A DNA stretch of 64,000 nucleotides. Source: Clytia hemisphaerica. Taxonomy: Eukaryota; Cnidaria; Hydrozoa; Leptothecata; Clytiidae. A program made the translations under genes and the position numbers. The notes beneath the pieces were generated by a model. The model saw only the letters and a list, made by a program, of their open reading frames with translations. It ran no database searches and had not been told where the DNA came from. The DNA is taken from contig CACVBU010000918.1 of assembly GCA_902728285.1 (NCBI GenBank), positions 267,086-331,085 of the forward strand. The letters are read 5' to 3'. Of this stretch, positions 57,375-64,000 are shown in pieces (within the stretch, counting starts at the first letter, position 1; each line of letters begins with the position of its first letter).

Positions 57375-57385
57375 AGTGTAAAACT

Positions 57386-58819
57386 ACTTCGAAAAAATCT
57401 CAACAAAATGTACAAAAAGTTGTTTTTGTTTGTTTCCATAGGGAACATAAAAATTCATTATAGAGATAATAAAAGATAATAAAATGCTAAAAAGACCGTT
57501 GTAAAATGTAAAAAGTTTTAATCTTCCGGAGGGACTGCTTTAAAGCTATTAAAATAGAATCTGTTGCTATGGCGACATTTACATATTAATTCAGTTCTTT
57601 TGTTGTTTTGTTAATCAACTTTAAGTTCGAGTTAATCAAGTTAATATGGTACTTTTCAGTCAAGCATAAATTACAATTCATTTATCAAAATATATAGCAA
57701 ATCAACAAGGCGGAATGATTTTAAGCATTTTTTTAAGCAGGCATTGTCCATTGTGCTTTTGTTTTATGCTTTGAAATATTTTTTGTTTTTCAAAACAATC
57801 TCTAATGAGTAATCACTTTTAATAAAGAGATGCGTACTGGAAAGTTTGTTAAATGAGTATGAGGTTGCATGGTGGCATGGTTGCTAAATGATTTCTAGCG
57901 TGTGAGATTGAAAGTCACTGTGGCTTCACGAATATATACTCGAAAGTATTTCTTTTGTATGTCCGTTTATTTTTTGTTTATTGCCGAGTTTACTTATTTG
58001 ATATTCTAATGGTAGATTGGCGGCCGACCAGGCTAAAGCTCAAAGGAGGGAGCCATTTTCCCATCGGAGATGATTGATAGTCGCTCTTTGATGTGCCGTA
58101 CCCCCAGTCGCATTCAACTGCCCTTGCGCGTAAACTTAAGAATATTTCGGTTAGACCAGCCAATCCCCGAAAACGAGGGCTTTCTTACTTAGTCTCCGGC
58201 TGGAAAACCCTTGACAGGGTCTTGCGAAATTCCGTAATCTAAACCTTTCAGTTGTTGAAAATTTTCCAGGTCTTTAGAGCTTTAGCGAGTCGGATGAGAT
58301 TTTGTACATCTAGTACCAGATAACCAGTTTAACTTTTCAATAACTGTTGATAGACGTGTATATTCCTTTTTAAAATTAGTTCTTACAATGTAAACCAAGT
58401 ATGGCAGAAAATAAGCATCTACTTTATGAGACTGGAATAAATAACTCTGGATAGACGGTGGTATACTTTTCAATAAGTTCTTACAGTGAAATAGACCGAT
58501 TCCGTGTGATTTTTCTAAGAAATGGCAGAAACAATAGGTACAGGATGATTTAGTAACACCTTGTTTAGCTCCAAGGCTTATATATTGTACCCGTTTGGAC
58601 CTGCGCATAGTTTCTTGTTTGCTTTTATTTCATTGGCGAAAATTAGTCAGTTAGGAACAGGCAGCTTGCTTGAGATTTGGTTAGAGATAGTGCCTAATTG
58701 GATATTGCCGAATCAGTCTATTTATAAATAGATAATCACAAAGTGCCCAAGAAAATTTGAAACAATTTGTCATGGATGGCGGTAAATATATGAGCTTATT
58801 TTTTTTTCTTAAGCATCTA
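57386..58819. other. Interior of the 8.7-kb structure, no gene
   Basis: A frame at 58282-58608 (minus) lacks recognisable features. 58490-58650 resembles 36840-37030 in SIAE-2 intron 4 (ACCAATTCTGTGTGA/GACCGATTCCGTGTGA, AGAAATGG(T/C)AGAAA, GATGATTTAGTAACAC), an unclassified dispersed repeat. Confidence 0.5.
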
Positions 58820-59735
58820 TATATTAATACGCTAAAACGTGTGTGTTTACAACGTTCTGTAAACAGTTTTCGAAAATCTAACAAAGCTCTACAAAGCTTC
58901 CTCTTCACGGCGTTGAACCATCGTCTTTTTGCACCTCATGCAGATTTCCTACCCCTAGGAAATTTCCTACCACTAGACTTTCAATCCATAGCCCAATTTC
59001 CCTAAAGTTGTCTTTTTAATGCGGAAAAGCATATTTGGGGGAAAATTGTTTAGTAATACATTACATTGTACGGCGTTTTGGAATTCTCCAAATATTAGAA
59101 TATAAAAAACGAAAGCTGGATATTGTTTGTTGAACAATTTTTGAACAATTTTGACGTCTAGGTCTGTATTTTTTATTTTTCGTTTTTCGACGTCAGTTTT
59201 ATCATTTTATTATGTTTTTGATTATTTTTTATACATGGTGGTCTTTAAAATTGAATATCTTGAGTTTCACTTTTGTAACAAAACTTTCAACAGCGCTTAC
59301 TTATATGCTAAGGATTAATTCGATGTAAAAATACGTCACAAAATTAAGTTTAAAACATGTTTTTTTGAAAACGTTTGTCGGTAGAAGTGGAAAAAAGGTG
59401 AAACTTTTGCACAATCACCAGGAAATGAAAAAACTGGTAGGGACACAGCAATGTTTTTGCTATTGAAAGTTAGCGCTATTTATCAGTAACAGATTGGCAA
59501 AGTTTCGTTTGAATTCTATAAACCGTTTAGAAGTTAGATCCAATTTAGTAAACACAATTGACGTCAAAAAATCTCGCTATTTTTGCATTCTGGTCCGTAA
59601 AATAGACACCTACAAGAAAATTTCGGACAGCAAACAAGTAAATTCGGAAACTTCAGACATAGTGCTACATGATGATATATGTTTGCACGTGCCTCTATGA
59701 CTGTCATAGTTGACCTCCCCCAGCTCCTGGACTAG
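58820..59735. repeat. Right arm of 8.7-kb inverted-repeat structure
   Basis: Reverse complement of 51064-51976 with few differences. It ends AGCTCCTGGACT about 108 bases before the GT31-3 start codon. Confidence 0.92.
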
Positions 59736-59842
59736 TATGACATTAATCTTCTTAGTTGATAAGATTATGAAAAATATTATGTATCTCTGTTTTTTTTTCA
59801 TCAGACAGGCGTTTAGTAGAAGTTTAGGTGACAAATAAAAAA

Positions 59843-60871
59843 ATGCAGATCATGATACCAATATTGAATAAATTGCCAAAAGTGAGACGTATTTCCCAAA
59901 AGAAGGTCGCTGTAATGGTTGTTCTGTTTTTTGGTTTCGTTTGGATGGCCACCAACTTTGAAATTACTATCCGGAGAAGTAAAGTACCAATTACAATACA
60001 AACAACAACAATAACACTAACAACAAAACGAAAAATTCCACAATTAAACCCAAAAGCAAATATTAAGTTGTTGAATGCTGAGGATATTGAAAGATTTACT
60101 GGCAACATATTAGTTTTGACGACGTCTGGAATTCAGAATCAAAATAAAAGAGATTCGATTCGAACAACGTGGGGGAACTCAACCAAATTTATTGAATATC
60201 GTAAAAAATACAATCATATCACATACAAAGTTTACTTTAACACTGGTTTTCGTAGTGACACTATCAAAGCAGCTAAACTGGAATCATCAAATTTTAAAGA
60301 TATGTTGATTACAAATCGAACTGAAGGTTATTGGGACCTATCTAGAAGAGTTATGCTTGGTTTTTTATGGTCATTGGAGTATTGTTCTTATGATTACCTC
60401 TTGAAGGGAGATGATGATGTCTTTACTAATATACCAAATTTATTTCAAATCATTTATACAGACCCTTTCGTATTAGAGCATAAAGATCGAATCTATGCTG
60501 GATTAATTTATCCAAAGACTCTCCCTAACCGTAATCGGAGATCTAAGTGGTATATTTCTAAGAAGGAATACGCGCCAGACACGTATCCACCATTCGCAAC
60601 AGGTTTAGGTTTCATATTAACCAGATTGATCGTTGAAAGAATTCGTCCACACTTTGACTGGGTGAACCCATTTCGGATGGATGATGTTTACGTTGGAATG
60701 TTAATAAATCGAGCAAATATAACTGGACTAGGGATTCGTTATACAAAAGATGAAAAACAATTTTCAGGATTTAATTCACCTAAGCAATGTAAATATCAAA
60801 AAAATGCAGTTGTTTATCATAAAGTTGGTTCTCACTCGTGTATGAAAAGTTTAACAGATAAGAGTATCTGA
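59843..60871 (+). CDS. GT31 beta-1,3-glycosyltransferase GT31-3
   Basis: Intronless, 342 residues from ATG 59843 (the longer frame opens with GTG). Basic tail, membrane span about residues 22-38, then a Thr-rich stem (TIQTTTITLTT, likely O-glycosylated). The catalytic domain has KRDSIRTTWG, GDDDVF (DDD 190-192), FATGLGF and MDDVYVGML. It is clearly related to GT31-1 and GT31-2 but diverged, with a matching domain plan. A 29-bp stretch encoding RPHFDWVNPF is identical in DNA to the other two copies although neighbouring codons differ. Golgi enzyme, acceptor unknown. The promoter region abuts an inverted-repeat arm, and a tandem array follows the gene. Confidence 0.92.
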   Translation: MQIMIPILNKLPKVRRISQKKVAVMVVLFFGFVWMATNFEITIRRSKVPITIQTTTITLTTKRKIPQLNPKANIKLLNAEDIERFTGNILVLTTSGIQNQNKRDSIRTTWGNSTKFIEYRKKYNHITYKVYFNTGFRSDTIKAAKLESSNFKDMLITNRTEGYWDLSRRVMLGFLWSLEYCSYDYLLKGDDDVFTNIPNLFQIIYTDPFVLEHKDRIYAGLIYPKTLPNRNRRSKWYISKKEYAPDTYPPFATGLGFILTRLIVERIRPHFDWVNPFRMDDVYVGMLINRANITGLGIRYTKDEKQFSGFNSPKQCKYQKNAVVYHKVGSHSCMKSLTDKSI

Positions 60872-61080
60872 AAGATTTCGTTTATTCTATATGACTTTGA
60901 GAGTACTTTAATCTATCATAAGGTAATCACCTATACTTATCAAATAATTACCTATACTTCGAGTAAATGGTATTTTAATCAACAAAAGCCACCGATGCTA
61001 CAATTTCAAATTCTAGAATATCTATGCGACTTAGTGTTACTTGTTTGGCTAATAGTTTACTATAAAAATGAACTACTTAA

Positions 61081-61420
61081 TGTATTTTATAGGAAAATTA
61101 AGTCCTGTCATTGGTTTACAGGGAAAATAAAGTGCTCGGTACCATGTATTTTGCAAGGAAAATGAAGTGTTCTGTATGTATTTTACAAGGAAAATCGAGT
61201 GTTGTGTATATCTTTTACAAGGAAAATGAAGTGCTCAAGTCTGTATGTATTTTGCAAGGAAAATGAACTGCTCAAAATGTAATTTTCGAGGAAATTAAGT
61301 GCTCTCGTGTATTTTACAAGGAAAATTAAGTGCCTTTGGACTTTACTCAACGTTATTTTATGAGCAAAATGGCAAAATGAAGCACTTTCTATGTATTTTA
61401 CGAGGAAATGAAATGCTTCT
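61081..61420 (+). repeat. Diverged tandem array, unit about 31-38 bp
   Basis: About nine units of TGTATTTTACAAGGAAAATGAAGTGCTC type, starting near 61081, 61113, 61144, 61176, 61207, 61245, 61278, 61308 and 61390. It begins 210 bases past the GT31-3 stop and may lie in its 3'UTR; an AATAAA falls inside it near 61125. Confidence 0.85.
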
Positions 61421-62159
61421 TAGTTGTCAATTATTTCATCATCATTCGAACGATTATTATTTTTCATATTTATATAGTAAAGTTTTGTATAGGACAGTCT
61501 TTGAAAATTAATTGTCAAATTAAAACATCTTTGTGTTGTATTTCTTGTGTGTGGTAAACTAATAATAATGCCTGGAGTTATGATATTTAGTGTACAAACT
61601 TTTAAGTCACAAAAGTAAATTTTACTAATATTCCACAAGTCTCTAAGAAAACCAAAAAAGGGTCGTTGATATGTACAAATCAGTAAGCAATGAATATACT
61701 TACTAAACTATGTTTCAAATCTTTAAGCCACTGGAGCGAGCGCAGCGAGTGAGTAACTTTTTCCTCTTTGTCTCTAAGTACAACAAAACATTGATATATA
61801 TCAGTATATTATAGAAGCTAATGTATACAACAACAATAAACAAGGCCTGTAAACAACTGGTAAAGCAGGGCGTTATATTCAGTGGACCAGGTCTTCACGG
61901 TAATTTGACGTTACAATACAGACTTGAGCACGCATTAATTTACCCGAGCACCTAAAGTCTCTTCGCCTCTACGAAAAGTCTTTCACAAAAAGCCAGCTTA
62001 ATTTCGTCTTCTTTCAAAGTCGTTGTACTTCGTCACTATCCTCCGGGAACACTATCCTCATCTAAATGTTGTCATTTTGGCGCGTCTGGTATTGAACGAA
62101 CGTTTGGATTGTTAGCGGTTACAAAGGTGAAAATTCGAACACTTTTTACGTCTGATGGT
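61421..62159. other. Intergenic, nothing recognised
   Basis: No gene. Contains GAGCGAGCGCAGCGAGTGAG near 61736, similar in style to the CGCTTCGCTCGC motifs at 46.5-47.5 kb. Confidence 0.5.
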
Positions 62160-62561
62160 CCGTAATTTTTCTAATTTAATGCGTACTCTAATTTAACGCG
62201 TACCCTGTTTTTGGCGAAAAGTCGTAACTAATTTTACTCTAATTATCAACGCGTAGCCGAAATTCCAAGTAATTAATTTTACTCTAATTATTACGCGTGG
62301 TCAAAACTTGGAAATGAAAACTTAGACAAAAATACAATACAATATACGATACATACTATGTAATATATACTGTACAATCCTGACTAAATAAAGATTTCTA
62401 CGTGATATCTACCTCCAATCTAGCGCGTCCAATTCAATTTCCCCTAATTATTAACGCGTACTCAGCACACTCGGATAGCGTAATTAATTATTCTCTAATT
62501 TTTCACGCGTAGCGTCCAAAATAATTATTTATCTTCACGCGTTAAATTAGAAAAATTACGG
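62160..62561. mobile_element. Fold-back CCGTAATTTTTCTAATTTAA with ACGCGT repeats
   Basis: CCGTAATTTTTCTAATTTAA / TTAAATTAGAAAAATTACGG ends. Internal ACGCGTA and TACTCTAATT repeats in both orientations. Right after it, at 62580-62600, stands an AAAGTCTGTCCAC tip of the 23.7/41-kb fold-back family. Confidence 0.85.
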
Positions 62562-62835
62562 TAGCCGGTATATGGCGATTAAAGTCTGTCCACAAAAAAT
62601 GGAACAGGTTGTTGAAAAGTAAAAGTTTAAATTTCAATGAAGATAATAATCAATGGCGGATCCTAGTGCACAAAATGTTAAATTAAAATTATTAAATATT
62701 TATATACAAATTTTTACAAATATAGTTTCAGTTCCTCTTTTTTGAGTACGGCTCTACAACAAGAAGAAATATCTTTAACAAAGAATTTAGTTTTTTTCTC
62801 GACTCCACAAAAAACCCAATGGTCTATGTTTCTAA

Positions 62836-62992
62836 TTAATTTTCTCCATATTCTACATCTTTGACCAGTGTATTTGTAGCCGCAGGGTAAAAACCATCAG
62901 CACTAGCATCATAGGATGCAAAGATTTCAACATTATCCTTTTGTAGAAGTTCACTAGAATATTCTCTAACCATTTGTCCATTAAAGTAAACG
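62836..62992 (-). pseudogene. Partial duplicate of the lectin-like terminal exon
   Basis: On the minus strand reads VYFNGQMVREYSSELLQKDN, VEIFASYDASADGFYP, ending YGEN and stop. It matches the last 51 residues of the exon at 63291-63768, but lacks everything before. At its broken 5' edge lies a (TCATTGG)4 tract (62994-63020). Truncated copy, probably not expressed. Confidence 0.8.
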
Positions 62993-62993
62993 T

Positions 62994-63020
62994 GTCATTG
63001 GTCATTGGTCATTGGTCATT
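62994..63020. repeat. (TCATTGG)4 microsatellite at the duplicate's breakpoint
   Basis: Four TCATTGG units directly abut the truncated exon copy. Confidence 0.85.
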
Positions 63021-63290
63021 CTTACCTATATCAAGGGCCATCGGTCAAATCTATTTACCATATCAAAAAGCTTCAGACTTTTGCGCTGTGTTGCAACTGT
63101 CACATCGCGCAAAATCTCTGAGGAAAAAGTCCATAAGTAACTTTTTAATTATTTCTGCAAGTTTTCTATAGCTTTTGGGAGTGAAATGCCATAGGTTCGG
63201 TTTTCACAGACCGTTCTTAGTGTTTACCCATTAAATTAAGGTTTCAGATAACTTTTATATAAAAATGAAAAAAAAGGAGAATATGTTCAT

Positions 63291-63768
63291 TCAATTTTCT
63301 CCATATTCTAAATCTTTGACCAGCATATTTGTAGCTGGAGGGTAATAACCATCAACACTGCCATCATAGGATGCAAAGATTTCAACATTATCCTTTTGTA
63401 GAAGTTCACCAGAATATTCTCTAACCATTTGTCCATCGAAATAAACCTGCAGGGTCGTCTCTGTATCGTCCACAGCATCCTTATAGATAAACTCAAAACT
63501 ATGGTAAGTGTTATGATTGAGCATGTAGCTTCCAAGTAATTTCTCATCCTGTTTAGCATTCGATGTGGTGAGCTGAACTCTTTTCTCATTGACTCTGGTT
63601 CTCGATAGGAAGAGGTTGGTAGACCGAAACAAAGAACATCAGAACGAATTGTAAATTTATCATCATCAAGCTTCATGATTTTGACTTTCAAATAACCGTT
63701 TTTCGGTGGCCATTTGAAAGGTACGTAGCCAAGGAAGTTATTTGCTGACACTTGAGTTTCGTAGAGAC
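63291..63768 (-). CDS. Terminal exon of a lectin-like beta-sandwich protein (partial gene, one frame change)
   Basis: An acceptor (TTATTTATAG) on the minus strand precedes the exon. It opens in one frame (LYETQVSANNFLGYVPFKWP, then GYLKVKIMKLDDDKFTIRSD). Between about 63641 and 63622 the frame must change, and it then continues to the stop: RTRVNEKRVQLTTS, YHSFEFIYKD, TTLQVYFDGQMVREYSGELL, VEIFASYDGSVDGYYPP, ending YGEN. Alternating strands and a Y-F-D-G turn recall laminin-G/ConA-like sugar-binding folds, but I cannot name the family. Upstream exons lie outside the window. The frame change could be a real mutation or an assembly base error. The truncated duplicate at 62836 keeps the second frame, which supports that as the true C-terminus. 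Confidence 0.65.
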
Positions 63769-63801
63769 CTATAAATAATAAGTACATATATCAATACATC
63801 T

Positions 63802-63935
63802 TTTTTATAAGCAGGCTGTATTAGGCTCGCATTATGCTTAGCATTCTATTGTTCTCAAACAAAAGAACCATTGTTTAGGTACCAAGAGGCTAAGCATACA
63901 TCTGCTTCTAAACGTTATGCTTATAGAAAAACATG
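63802..63935. repeat. ATAAGCA-type inverted repeat fragment
   Basis: TTTTTATAAGCAGGCTG at the left, AACGTTATGCTTATAGAAA at the right, with ATGCTTAGCAT inside. Related to the element at 47622-48031. Confidence 0.5.
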
Positions 63936-64000
63936 CATCATTATTAGCATTTCTTAAATAGCCACTATAGTGGAACTCTTAGATATCCATCACCTTAAAA

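Noticed and set aside
51098-59700. Two 68-codon frames (51098-51304 minus, 59494-59700 plus) that look like a conserved protein
   Set aside because: They are the same stretch of the two inverted-repeat arms. Whole arms, including non-coding parts, are equally conserved, so there is no evidence of coding selection.
51064-59735. Calling the 8.7-kb structure a Polinton/Maverick
   Set aside because: Length, lack of polymerase, integrase or capsid-like frames and absent 6-bp duplication do not support it; only long inverted ends and AG/CT tips agree.

Overview
The window is metazoan nuclear DNA. It is AT-rich, with spliced genes whose introns have GT/AG borders, secreted and Golgi proteins of animal type, and a dense load of DNA-transposon derivatives (short inverted-repeat elements, fold-back elements) and non-LTR retrotransposon relics. 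A soft-bodied or marine invertebrate such as a cnidarian or tunicate would fit, but the sequence does not settle the phylum. I see no tRNA, rRNA, operon or CRISPR array.

The protein-coding content is a small set of glycan-related genes. Two complete six-exon genes for sialate O-acetylesterase (SIAE family) lie in direct orientation: SIAE-1 (336-10672, 515 aa) and SIAE-2 (30184-39100, 531 aa). Both assemble cleanly from GT/AG-bordered exons with the same intron phases (1,0,1,0,0). Three intronless genes encode Golgi GT31 (beta-1,3-galactosyltransferase-like) glycosyltransferases: 13210-14253 on the minus strand, 24995-26017 on plus and 59843-60871 on plus. An intronless gene for a secreted PAN/apple-like plus fibrinogen-related (lectin) protein sits inside SIAE-1 intron 2 (3100-4190), and its C-terminus is broken by frame changes. 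The last exon of a minus-strand gene with a lectin-like beta-sandwich look enters from the right edge (63291-63768), and a partial copy of it lies just downstream (62836-62992).

Layout: 0.3-10.7 kb SIAE-1 with the nested lectin-like gene and a (GTGA)n tract; 10.8-13 kb a LINE tail and a G-run element; 13.2-14.3 kb GT31-1; 14.3-24.7 kb transposons only, including a nested stack (LINE, then 8-bp-duplication element, then TA element) at 17.2-19.0 kb; 25-26 kb GT31-2; 26-30 kb palindromic elements; 30.2-39.1 kb SIAE-2; 39.1-59.7 kb a 20-kb transposon-rich gene desert with several fold-back elements, the largest pair of arms enclosing 8.7 kb; 59.8-60.9 kb GT31-3 followed by a tandem array; 62-64 kb the lectin-like terminal exon.

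How the genes may work together is inference. GT31 enzymes extend glycans in the Golgi, SIAE enzymes remove O-acetyl groups from sialic acids in the secretory/lysosomal route, and fibrinogen-related proteins often bind acetylated sugars. Three observations stand out: the catalytic core of GT31-1 and GT31-2 is nearly identical while both ends differ (gene-conversion pattern), SIAE-2 has a 22-residue insert with a dibasic RLKR site, and several fold-back families share a terminal AAAGTCTGT motif.
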